Source of the DNA: Pseudomonadota bacterium
Lineage (GTDB): Bacteria; Pseudomonadota; Gammaproteobacteria; Burkholderiales; Burkholderiaceae
Assembly (NCBI GenBank): GCA_023441105.1
Contig: JAEZQX010000537.1
Coordinates: forward strand, 1 to 17,193
Reading direction: 5' to 3'
Length of the DNA stretch: 17,193 bases
Under the pieces are notes generated by a model. It did not search any database, was not told the origin of the DNA, and saw only the letters and a list, made by a program, of their open reading frames with translations. Position numbers and translations under genes: made by a program. Shown here piece after piece: positions 5,996 to 12,873 of this stretch (position 1 is its first letter; every line of letters begins with the position of its first letter).

Positions 5996-6922
5996 ATGAA
6001 GGTTCGCGAGCTTGCGGCGGGACTGGTGTTCCCGGAAGGTCCTGTCGCCATGGACGACGGCTCCATCCTGTTGGTCGAGATCGGCCGCGGCACGCTCACG
6101 CGGGTCACGGCCGCCGGGCAGGTGCAGGTGGTCGCCGACCTGGGGGGCGGGCCCAATGGCGCGGCGATCGGCCCCGACGGCGCGGTTTACGTCTGCAATA
6201 ACGGCGGCTTCCATTTCCACACCGAGGCGGATGGCTGCCTGCGACCGATCCTGCAGGCGCGCGACTATTCCGGGGGCCGCATCGAACGCGTGAACCTGGC
6301 CACCGGCCGCTTCGAACGGCTCTTCGATTCGGTCGACGGCCTGCCGCTACGCGGCCCCAACGACCTGGTCTTCGACGCCCACGGCGGCTTCTACTTCACC
6401 GATCTCGGCAAAGTGCGCGAGAACGAGATCGATCGCGGCGGTATCTTCTACGCGCCGGCTGGAGGGCCGCCCCGCACCATCGCCCGACCGGTCATGACGC
6501 CCAACGGCATCGGCCTGTCTCCGGAGGGCGACACGCTCTATTACGCCGAGACCGAGGCGGCCCGTCTGTGGGCGTTCGCGGTCACGGCGCCCGGGCAGGT
6601 CTCGAAGCAGCCGTGGCCCTCGCCGCATGGCGGCCGGCTGGTCACCATGGCACCGGGCGGCCACTACCAGCGCTTCGACTCCCTTGCGCTCGACGCCTTC
6701 GGCAACATCTGCGTCGCCACCCTGATCCACGGCGGCATCACCGTCGTGTCACCCGACGGGAGCTACTGCAGCCATGTGCCGCTGCCGGATCGCATGACCA
6801 CCAACATCTGCTTCGGCGGCAGGGATCGGCGCACGGCGTATGTCACCCTTTCCGGCACCGGCAAACTGATCGCGATCGACGATTGGCCGGTCCCGGGCCT
6901 GGCCTTGAACTACAACGCCTGA
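5996..6922 (+). CDS. SMP-30/gluconolactonase-family lactonase (beta-propeller hydrolase)
   Basis: SMP-30 family proteins are six-bladed propellers that use a divalent metal to hydrolyse sugar-acid lactones. The 308-residue protein has the expected ligands. These are a Glu in FPEGP (E14), an Asn in TPNGIGLSP (N170) and an Asp in FDSLALDAFGNICVA (D228), with the substrate-site GPNDLVFD at 120-127. Strand repeats such as GPDGAVYV (59-66) and DAHGGFYFTD (127-136) mark the blades. The start at 5996 is preferred over an in-frame ATG at 5978 because GGAGA lies 8 nt before it. No signal peptide is seen, so it is cytoplasmic. It faces away from DUF3025, and 110 bp later the TRAP operon begins. Opening of a lactone to a tetronate or similar acid would fit the otnK/denD neighbours; the substrate is an inference. 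Confidence 0.88.
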   Translation: MKVRELAAGLVFPEGPVAMDDGSILLVEIGRGTLTRVTAAGQVQVVADLGGGPNGAAIGPDGAVYVCNNGGFHFHTEADGCLRPILQARDYSGGRIERVNLATGRFERLFDSVDGLPLRGPNDLVFDAHGGFYFTDLGKVRENEIDRGGIFYAPAGGPPRTIARPVMTPNGIGLSPEGDTLYYAETEAARLWAFAVTAPGQVSKQPWPSPHGGRLVTMAPGGHYQRFDSLALDAFGNICVATLIHGGITVVSPDGSYCSHVPLPDRMTTNICFGGRDRRTAYVTLSGTGKLIAIDDWPVPGLALNYNA

Positions 6923-6967
6923 CGGACGCCTCCGCCAGCCGCGCAGCAGTCGCGCAGTCCGCGGCGG

Positions 6968-6973
6968 TATATT
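6968..6973 (+). promoter_or_regulatory. Possible -10 element of the TRAP operon
   Basis: TATATT (5 of 6 consensus bases) is an isolated AT-rich hexamer in GC-rich DNA, 60 bp before the dctP ATG. The predicted start is about 6980. There is no good -35, so an activator may be needed, which would suit an inducible uptake operon. Confidence 0.45.
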
Positions 6974-6974
6974 A

Positions 6975-7015
6975 GGCGGCCCGCTTCCGGGTTTCCGCCG
7001 CAGCGGAAGCCCGCC
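6975..7015 (+). promoter_or_regulatory. Two mutually exclusive hairpins in the dctP leader
   Basis: Hairpin A pairs 6988-6998 with 7003-7013 (11 bp including one G-U, tetraloop CGCA). Hairpin B pairs 6975-6979 with 7011-7015 and 6983-6989 with 7004-7010 (12 bp, 3-nt bulge). Both use 7004-7013, so they cannot form together. The dctP ribosome-binding site AGGA (7024-7027) is outside both. There is no U-tract, so this is not an ordinary intrinsic terminator of the upstream gene. Confidence 0.5.
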
Positions 7016-7032
7016 CAAATTCCAGGAATGAC

Positions 7033-8019
7033 ATGAAGACTTCCACGTTCAGGCGTGCCGCCTCCGTCGCCGGCGTCTGCCTCGCCGCTTTCTGGGCGAC
7101 GGCCGCCAATGCCCAGGTCGAGGTCAAGCTCGGCCATGTGCTCGCGCCCAGCCACAGCTGGCACAAGGCCGCCGAAGGCTTCGCCGCCGACGTCAAGCAG
7201 CAGACCGGCAACCGCGTCAACATCGTGCTGTTTCCGAGCGGCCAGCTCGGCAACGAGAAGACGATGCTCGAGGGCATGCAGATCGGCAGCATCCATGCCG
7301 GCGTGATCGGAACCGGCTCCCTGCAGCCGTTCGACCCGAAGTTCGGGGTGGTCGAGATGCCCTACGCCTGGCAATCGCAGCAGCATGCCTATCGGGCGCT
7401 CGACGGCGACCTGGGCAAGGCGCTGGAGAAGCTCGCCGACAGCAAGAACCTGGTCATCGTCTCCTGGTGGGAAAACGGCTTTCGCCACATCACCAACAAC
7501 CGCGGCCCGATCAGGACCCCGGCGGACCTCAAGGGGATGAAGATCCGCGTCACGCCCGACAAGGTCCGCCTCGATACCTTCACCGCCCTCGGCGCAAGCC
7601 CGGCCCCGCTGGCCTTCGGCGAGCTCTACTCCGCCCTCCAGCAGGGCGTGTTCGATGCGCAGGAAAATCCGCTGTCGATCATCTACACCTCGTCGTTCTT
7701 CGAGGTGCAGAAGTTCGTCTCGCTCTCCGGACACGTCTGGGGAGCGGCGTCGCTGATCGTCTCGAAGCCGGTCTGGAACCGAATCTCGGCGGACGATCGC
7801 AAGGTGGTGCAGGCGGCGGCCGCGAAATGGCGCGATGCGCAGCGCAAGATGGTGCAGGACTCGGAAGCCGAAATGATCGCCAACCTCAAGGCCAAGGGAA
7901 TGGCGGTCAACGAGGTCGACAAGGCCGCCTTCGAGCAGGCGGTGCAGCCGGTCTGGAAGGCTTACGAGCCGGTCCTCGGCAGCGAGCTGCTGGGGCTGGT
8001 CCGCAAGTACCGCGACTGA
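7033..8019 (+). CDS. dctP: TRAP transporter substrate-binding protein DctP
   Basis: This periplasmic binding protein captures a carboxylate and delivers it to the DctQM membrane complex for sodium-driven uptake. The 328-residue protein has a signal peptide ending ATAANA (cleavage after about residue 27), then VKLGHVLAPSHSWHKAAEGFA (31-51). The conserved RTPADLKGMKIRV (161-173) contains the family Arg (R172) that binds the substrate carboxylate, and DAQENP (208-213) is a second family signature. The ATG follows AGGA at 6-nt spacing. It begins an operon with dctQ (37 bp on), dctM and a TauE-type gene. The substrate is not readable from sequence; neighbours suggest a small hydroxy-acid or acid sugar. 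Confidence 0.95.
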   Translation: MKTSTFRRAASVAGVCLAAFWATAANAQVEVKLGHVLAPSHSWHKAAEGFAADVKQQTGNRVNIVLFPSGQLGNEKTMLEGMQIGSIHAGVIGTGSLQPFDPKFGVVEMPYAWQSQQHAYRALDGDLGKALEKLADSKNLVIVSWWENGFRHITNNRGPIRTPADLKGMKIRVTPDKVRLDTFTALGASPAPLAFGELYSALQQGVFDAQENPLSIIYTSSFFEVQKFVSLSGHVWGAASLIVSKPVWNRISADDRKVVQAAAAKWRDAQRKMVQDSEAEMIANLKAKGMAVNEVDKAAFEQAVQPVWKAYEPVLGSELLGLVRKYRD

Positions 8020-8056
8020 TCCGGCACCGAGGCATCCCGGCCGCCGTACGTCCCCG

Positions 8057-8527
8057 ATGCTGGAACGCTGCAACCGAATCCTGGCCGGCTTCTGCGAAGC
8101 GCTCGCGGGACTGGGCGTCCTGGTGCTGGCGGTGCTGGTGACGGTCACCGTGTTCCTGCGCTTCGTCGTCGGCTCGCCGCCGCATTGGGCCGAGGAGCTG
8201 CCGCGGCTGGTGCTGGTCTGGGCGACCCTGGTCGGCGCCGTCGTCTGCAGCCATCGGCGCACCCACCTCAACGCCGGCATCGCGCCGCTGCTGATCCGCA
8301 ATCCGCGCCACCGGCGGCATGTCGAGGCGTTCAACGACCTGATGCTGGTCGTGCTCTTCTGCCTGCTCGGCAAGGCGGGCTGGGACCTGGCCCAGCTGAC
8401 GATGGGCCAGACGACCACCGCGCTGCAGATGCCGGCAGGCATGCTCTATCTCGCCGTGCCGGTGGGCTGCGCGGCGCTCGCCATCGTGCACCTGGGCCTG
8501 TTGCTGCAGCGGCGGAGTGCCGCATGA
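8057..8527 (+). CDS. dctQ: TRAP transporter small membrane subunit DctQ
   Basis: DctQ is the small inner-membrane subunit that pairs with DctM. The 156-residue protein has four predicted membrane segments (about 17-39, 48-65, 91-110 and 127-150). It carries the subfamily signature HWAEELPRLVLVWATLVGA (43-61), with the acidic pair E46-E47 before the second helix. The ATG at 8057 has no strong ribosome-binding site, but it is the only start that keeps the first helix whole. Its stop overlaps the dctM start in an ATGA arrangement, so translation of the two is probably coupled. Confidence 0.92.
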   Translation: MLERCNRILAGFCEALAGLGVLVLAVLVTVTVFLRFVVGSPPHWAEELPRLVLVWATLVGAVVCSHRRTHLNAGIAPLLIRNPRHRRHVEAFNDLMLVVLFCLLGKAGWDLAQLTMGQTTTALQMPAGMLYLAVPVGCAALAIVHLGLLLQRRSAA

Positions 8528-9807
8528 CCCCGGGAGTCGCCACGCTGCTCGGCATCTTCGCCGTGACCGTGCTGCTCGACATGCCGATCGCCTTCGGCCT
8601 GGCGTTCGCGTCGGTCGCCTACCTGCTGATCTTCGAGACCGCGCCGATGATGGTCGCCGCGCAGCAGCTGGTTGCCGGTCTCGACAGCTTCACCCTGCTG
8701 GCGATCCCGCTGTTCCTGCTGGCCGCGCAGCTGATGAACAGCGCCGGCCTGACCATGCGCATCATCCGCCTCTGCTCTGCTGCGGTCGGAGACATCAAGG
8801 GCGGCCTGGCGGTCGTGGCCGTGCTGGCCAGCATGGTGTTCGGCGCGCTGTCGGGTTCGGGGGTCGCCGATGTCGTCGCGATCGGCAGCGTGATCCTGCC
8901 GGCGATGTACCGCAGCGGCTACGGCAAGGGCTTCAGCTGCGCGCTGCTCGGCTGCGCCGGATCGCTGGGGACGGTGATCCCGCCGAGCATCGTGATGATC
9001 GTCTACGGCACCACCACCAACACGTCGGTCGGCAAGCTGTTCGTCGCCGGCATCGTCCCGGGCCTGCTGCTCGGCGTGGCGCTGATCCTCGTCGCCATCT
9101 GGCAGTCGCGGCGCTACGGCTGGGCCGGCGGCGAGCGCTTCGACCGCGGCCGCTTCGTCGCGGCGCTGAAGGAAGCGCTGCCGGCGCTGATGGTGCCGGT
9201 ACTGATCATCGGCGGCATCCGCTTCGGCATCTTCACTGCCACCGAAGCCGCGTCGAGCGCGATCGTCTACGCCCTGCTGGTCGGCTTCTTCGTCTACCGG
9301 CAGCTGAACTGGACGCTGGTCCGCGAGGCGCTCATGCGCACCGGCGAGACGTCGGCCTCCATCCTGCTGATCGTCGGCTCGGCCGGGCTGTTCGCCTGGA
9401 TCCTCGTCTCCGAGCAGGTGCCGCAAGCGCTGGCCCAGCTGCTCACCCAGTGGACCTCGAGCGGCACGGCAGTGCTGCTGCTGGTCACGCTGGTGCTGCT
9501 GGTGCTTGGCACCTTCATGGAGACGATCGCGATCATCATCATCGTGGCGCCGGTGGTGATGCCGGCGATCCTGCACTACGGCATCGACCCGGTGCACTTC
9601 GGCATCCTGCTGACGATCAACCTGGCGATCGGCGCCAACACGCCGCCTCTCGGCGTCGACCTGATGGCGGCGTGCCGGATCGGCGGGATCAGCATGATGG
9701 AGTCGGTCGGGCCGCTGGTACCGATGATCGCCGCCATGCTCGCCGTCCTGTTGCTGGTCATGTTCGTGCCGGAGCTGACGCTGTTCCTGCCGCGGCATAT
9801 GCAATGA
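8524..9807 (+). CDS. dctM: TRAP transporter large membrane subunit DctM
   Basis: DctM is the transport subunit that carries substrate and sodium across the inner membrane. The 427-residue length is standard, and the chain is almost continuous hydrophobic helices. Family motifs are LDSFTLLAIPLFLLAAQLM (53-71), FGALSGSGVADVVAIGSVI (106-124), GSLGTVIPPSIVMIVYG (146-162) and, near the end, NLAIGANTPPLGVDL. Its start overlaps the dctQ stop (ATGA at 8524) and its stop overlaps the next gene's start in the same way (ATGA at 9804). The gene is complete with no missing signature. Confidence 0.95.
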   Translation: MTPGVATLLGIFAVTVLLDMPIAFGLAFASVAYLLIFETAPMMVAAQQLVAGLDSFTLLAIPLFLLAAQLMNSAGLTMRIIRLCSAAVGDIKGGLAVVAVLASMVFGALSGSGVADVVAIGSVILPAMYRSGYGKGFSCALLGCAGSLGTVIPPSIVMIVYGTTTNTSVGKLFVAGIVPGLLLGVALILVAIWQSRRYGWAGGERFDRGRFVAALKEALPALMVPVLIIGGIRFGIFTATEAASSAIVYALLVGFFVYRQLNWTLVREALMRTGETSASILLIVGSAGLFAWILVSEQVPQALAQLLTQWTSSGTAVLLLVTLVLLVLGTFMETIAIIIIVAPVVMPAILHYGIDPVHFGILLTINLAIGANTPPLGVDLMAACRIGGISMMESVGPLVPMIAAMLAVLLLVMFVPELTLFLPRHMQ

Positions 9808-10604
9808 GCCTGCTCTGGATCGCGGCCTATGCCGTGACCGGCGCCCTGGTCGGCCTGCTGGCGGGGCTGCTGGGCATCGGCGGCGGCATGACCCTGGTGC
9901 CGATCCTCGCCGCGATGTTCGCCGCGCAGCAACTCGCGCCGGACTTCTCGGTGCATCTCGCCCTCGGCACCGGCATGGCGTCGGTGATGTTCACCTCCAG
10001 CGCCAGCGTGCGCGAGCACCACAAGCACCAGGCGGTCGATTGGCGCATCGTCCGCCGCATGTCGCCGGGCATGGTGATCGGCACCTTGCTGTCCACCGTC
10101 GCCTCGGGCTGGCTGCCGCAACGCGTGCTGGCGCTCGCGTTCGCCGTCATCGTCTTCGCCGGCGCGACGCAGATCCTGCTCGGGCGCAAGCCGGCGGCCG
10201 GCCGCACCCTGCCCGGGGCGCCCGGCCTCGTCGCCAGCGGGGTCGTGATCGGCGTCGTTTGCGGCCTGGTGTCCGCCGGCGGCGCCTTCCTCACGGTCCC
10301 CTTCATGCTCTTCTGCGGCGTGACGATGCACGTGGCGATCGGCACCGGTGCGGCCCTCGGCGTGCCGGTGGCAGTGGTCGGGACCGCGGGCTTCATCCTG
10401 AGTGGCATGCGGATCGACAGCCTGCCGCAGTGGAGCCTGGGCTTCGTCTACCTGCCGGCGCTGGCGGCGCTGGTGGCAGCCAGCGTGCTGACCGCGCCGT
10501 ATGGCGCCCGAGCGGCCCACCGGCTGCCGGTGCAGACCCTCAAGCGCGTATTCGCCTGCCTGCTGTATGTGCTGGCCGCCCGCATGATCGTGACCCACTG
10601 GTAG
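9804..10604 (+). CDS. TauE/SafE (TSUP) family anion exporter, translationally coupled to the TRAP operon
   Basis: TSUP proteins are inner-membrane transporters, several of which export sulfite or organosulfur or carboxylic acids. The 266-residue protein shows the two inverted-repeat signatures of the family: GLLGIGGGMTLVP (21-33) in the first half and GLVSAGGAFLTVPF (154-167) in the second. These are followed by the duplicated HLALGTGMASV (51-61) and HVAIGTGAALGVP (176-188). About eight membrane segments are expected. The ATG at 9804 overlaps the dctM stop by 4 bp, which argues that the exporter works with the TRAP importer, for example by removing a product or counter-ion. The substrate is unknown, and no sulfonate-degrading enzyme is visible in the window. 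Confidence 0.92.
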   Translation: MSLLWIAAYAVTGALVGLLAGLLGIGGGMTLVPILAAMFAAQQLAPDFSVHLALGTGMASVMFTSSASVREHHKHQAVDWRIVRRMSPGMVIGTLLSTVASGWLPQRVLALAFAVIVFAGATQILLGRKPAAGRTLPGAPGLVASGVVIGVVCGLVSAGGAFLTVPFMLFCGVTMHVAIGTGAALGVPVAVVGTAGFILSGMRIDSLPQWSLGFVYLPALAALVAASVLTAPYGARAAHRLPVQTLKRVFACLLYVLAARMIVTHW

Positions 10605-10616
10605 GGTGGGATGGGA

Positions 10617-10641
10617 TCACCGGCCTTGTGCAGCCGGGTGA
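10617..10641 (+). other. Hairpin downstream of the TRAP-TauE operon
   Basis: TCACCGGC (10617-10624) can pair with GCCGGGTGA (10633-10641) with one bulged G and an 8-nt loop, 13 bp after the stop of the last gene. No run of T follows, so it is more likely a 3'-end-stabilising or Rho-associated structure than an intrinsic terminator. Confidence 0.35.
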
Positions 10642-10812
10642 CTCCGGATTGCGCATTGTTTCCGGGCACGCGGATTGTGGAGAACACATGAAGTCGGGGG
10701 CACGGATTCACCGCAGCCGGCAGCAAGGGTAAACGACCATGACGACCCGGCCGTTTCAGAATGACGACAGGACGACCAGCGCGGTCGGCCTCGCATCTCT
10801 CCAGGTGACGTG

Positions 10813-11562
10813 ATGACGGGAAGGCGACTCTGCAGTTGGATCATCGGGCTGGCCACGATGCTGCCGGCTGCCGCCATGGCGGCGGAAGCGTACACCACCA
10901 CCGCCGTCAACCTCAGGGCGGGCCCGGACATCGACTATCCGCTGGTCCGCTGGGTGCCGGAAGGTACCGCCGTGGAGGTCTATGGCTGCCTTGCCGACTA
11001 TCGCTGGTGCGACGTCGAGGTCTACGGCGACCGCGGCTGGATGTCGGCCAGCTACCTGGTCTATCCGTACCAGAATTCCGCCGTGCCGATCGTGACCTAC
11101 GGCGCGGTGATCGGCCTGCCGCTGATCGGTTTCACCTTCGATTCCTACTGGCACGACCACTATCGCGGCCGTCCCTGGTACGACAACCGCCAGCGCTGGG
11201 CGTATCGCCACCGGCCGGAGTACTACCCGCCATACTACGAGTCGCCGCGCTATTCCCGGCCGCCGCCGCCGCAATACCGCCCGCCGCCGCAGCGGCCGCC
11301 GCAGTACTATCCGCCGTCCGCGCGGCCGCCGGAGTTCAGGCCGCCGCAGGTGGAGCCGACGCGGCCGCCGCAGTATCGGCCCGACAACCGCCCGCAGCAG
11401 CCCGCCTATCGCCCGCCGCCGCAGCAGGCTCGGCCTCCTTCGGCCCGTCCGCCCGGCCCCCCGATGTCGCCCGATGCGGGAAATCGGCCTGCGCCCCCGC
11501 CGGATCGCCGTTCGCCGAACCCCCGCTCGCCTCACGACAACATGAGCACCGGCAACTTCTAG
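10813..11562 (+). CDS. Secreted bacterial SH3-domain protein with Pro/Tyr/Arg-rich C-terminal tail
   Basis: The 249-residue product has a signal peptide (MTGRRLCSW, hydrophobic stretch, cleavage near AMAAEA at about residue 23-26). A bacterial SH3 domain follows (about 28-84), recognised by TAVNLRAGPDIDYPLVRWVP, a GTAVEVYGCL strand and GDRGWMSASYL. Cysteines 59 and 66 could form a disulfide. After a short hydrophobic stretch (GAVIGLPLIGFTF, 97-109) and a WHDHYRGRPWY segment (113-123), residues 135-245 are a low-complexity tail built on RPPQYxPP-like units. Such SH3 domains often bind peptidoglycan, so a periplasmic or envelope role is likely. The start is ATG 10813, with AGGTGA just upstream. 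Its stop abuts the stop of the convergent monooxygenase gene with no spacer. Precise function is unknown. Confidence 0.88.
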   Translation: MTGRRLCSWIIGLATMLPAAAMAAEAYTTTAVNLRAGPDIDYPLVRWVPEGTAVEVYGCLADYRWCDVEVYGDRGWMSASYLVYPYQNSAVPIVTYGAVIGLPLIGFTFDSYWHDHYRGRPWYDNRQRWAYRHRPEYYPPYYESPRYSRPPPPQYRPPPQRPPQYYPPSARPPEFRPPQVEPTRPPQYRPDNRPQQPAYRPPPQQARPPSARPPGPPMSPDAGNRPAPPPDRRSPNPRSPHDNMSTGNF

Positions 11563-12873
11563 TCATACCGTGCCGGCAAGGCGCGCTGCGATGTCGCGGC
11601 GCAATTGCCGCGCATACTCGCCGAAGTCGACCTCCAGCGTATAACGCGCCGAGCCGACGTAGCGCTTCCCGAGCCCGGCGTTGTGCGCACGGATCTCGGC
11701 CTGCATCGCGGCGGTATCCGGCAGCGCGGTCTCGCCGGCCAGCACCGATGCGATCCAGCGCGCCTGGATCTCCACCAGCGGGATGGTCGGGCCGATGGGC
11801 TGCACCAGCCCCACCATGAACAGGCCGGGCAGCGACGGCGGGATGATCCGCCGGTAGAGCGACACCTGGCCATCCTTCACCTCGAACAACGAGCGTTCGA
11901 TGAACGGAAAGGTGGTCTTGTAGCCGGTGGCGTAGATGATGGCGTCGATCGGCAAGCGGGTGCCGTCGTCGAAGGCCACCTCGCTGCCGCGCAGCTCGCG
12001 CACGTTCGGCTTGATGCCGATCCAGCCGTGGCCGACATAGGGCAGCAGCTCCTGGCTGAGGGTGGCATGCTCCTGCCAGATCGCATGCTTCGGCTTCGGC
12101 ACGCCATATCGCGCCTGGTCGCCCACCGCGAGGAACATCAGGCGGCGCATCAGCGCCCGCGTCATCCGCGTCGGCAGCTTCAGCTTGCGCATCAGGAACG
12201 CCGACCAGCGATCGACCGGCACCCCCATGATGTACTTGGGCATGATCCAGGCGCTGCGGCGGGTCGAGAGCGTCGTGCTCCTGGCCTGGCGGCAGACGTC
12301 GACCGCGATGTCGACCGCCGAGTTGCCGATGCCGACGACCAGCACGTGCCGGTCCCTGAACCGGTCGGCGGTGCGATAGTCGTGCGAATGGATGGCAAGG
12401 CCATCGAAGCGGCCGGGGAAGTCCGGCCAACGCGGATCCCACAGGTGGCCGTTGGCGACCAGCACGGCGCGATAGCGTCGCTCCTCGCCGCCATCCAGCC
12501 GCACCTTCCAGCCCCCTTGCGGATCCGGTCGCACGTCCTCGACCCGGGTCCCGAAGCGGAAGTGCGATCGCACCCCGAAGCGTTCGGCATAGGCCTCCAG
12601 GTGCTCGAGCACCTGGGCATGCGACAGGAAGTCGGGATAGTGTCCGGCGATCGGGAAGTCCGAATAGCCCAGGTTGTTGCGGCTGGTGTCGATGTGCAGG
12701 CTGCGATAGGCCGACGACAGGCCGTTGTCGTTTTCGTAGCGCCACATGCCGCCGATGTCCGAGCCGATCTCGAAGCCATCGAAGGCGATGCCCTTCTCCT
12801 TCAGCGCCTTGGCCATGGCGACGCCGGACGATCCCGCGCCGACGATGCAGACCGGCTCCGAGATTTCAGGCAT
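11563..12873 (-). CDS. Flavin-containing monooxygenase (class B, FMO type)
   Basis: Class B monooxygenases use FAD and NADPH to insert oxygen into a soft nucleophile (amine, sulfide) or a ketone. The 436-residue protein has the FAD motif GAGSSG (12-17) and the FMO identifying motif F156-x-G158-x3-H162-x3-Y166. It also has the NADPH Rossmann motif VGIGNSA (180-186) and ATGY (315-318). The Tyr in the identifying motif fits classical FMOs rather than Baeyer-Villiger enzymes, which usually have Trp there. The start at 12873 gives the expected short lead before VCIVGAG and overlaps the upstream DenD-like gene by 8 bp, so the two are probably translated together. No signal peptide is seen, so it acts in the cytoplasm. 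The substrate is unknown. Confidence 0.92.
   Translation of the reverse strand: MPEISEPVCIVGAGSSGVAMAKALKEKGIAFDGFEIGSDIGGMWRYENDNGLSSAYRSLHIDTSRNNLGYSDFPIAGHYPDFLSHAQVLEHLEAYAERFGVRSHFRFGTRVEDVRPDPQGGWKVRLDGGEERRYRAVLVANGHLWDPRWPDFPGRFDGLAIHSHDYRTADRFRDRHVLVVGIGNSAVDIAVDVCRQARSTTLSTRRSAWIMPKYIMGVPVDRWSAFLMRKLKLPTRMTRALMRRLMFLAVGDQARYGVPKPKHAIWQEHATLSQELLPYVGHGWIGIKPNVRELRGSEVAFDDGTRLPIDAIIYATGYKTTFPFIERSLFEVKDGQVSLYRRIIPPSLPGLFMVGLVQPIGPTIPLVEIQARWIASVLAGETALPDTAAMQAEIRAHNAGLGKRYVGSARYTLEVDFGEYARQLRRDIAARLAGTV

Noticed and set aside
3694..6156. A long minus-strand frame extending otnK upstream over the DUF3025 and SMP-30 genes
   Set aside because: The extension is low-complexity Arg/Ala/Pro sequence typical of a non-coding frame in GC-rich DNA; otnK clearly begins at 4938.
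8446..9804. A 452-codon frame antisense to dctM, rich in His, Asp, Arg and Gln
   Set aside because: It is the mirror of a hydrophobic membrane protein; the complement of Leu/Val/Ile codons gives such composition without selection.
11215..11545. CRISPR-like or satellite array suggested by repeated CCGCCGCAG
   Set aside because: The repeats are in frame, degenerate and have no constant spacer length; they encode the proline-rich tail.
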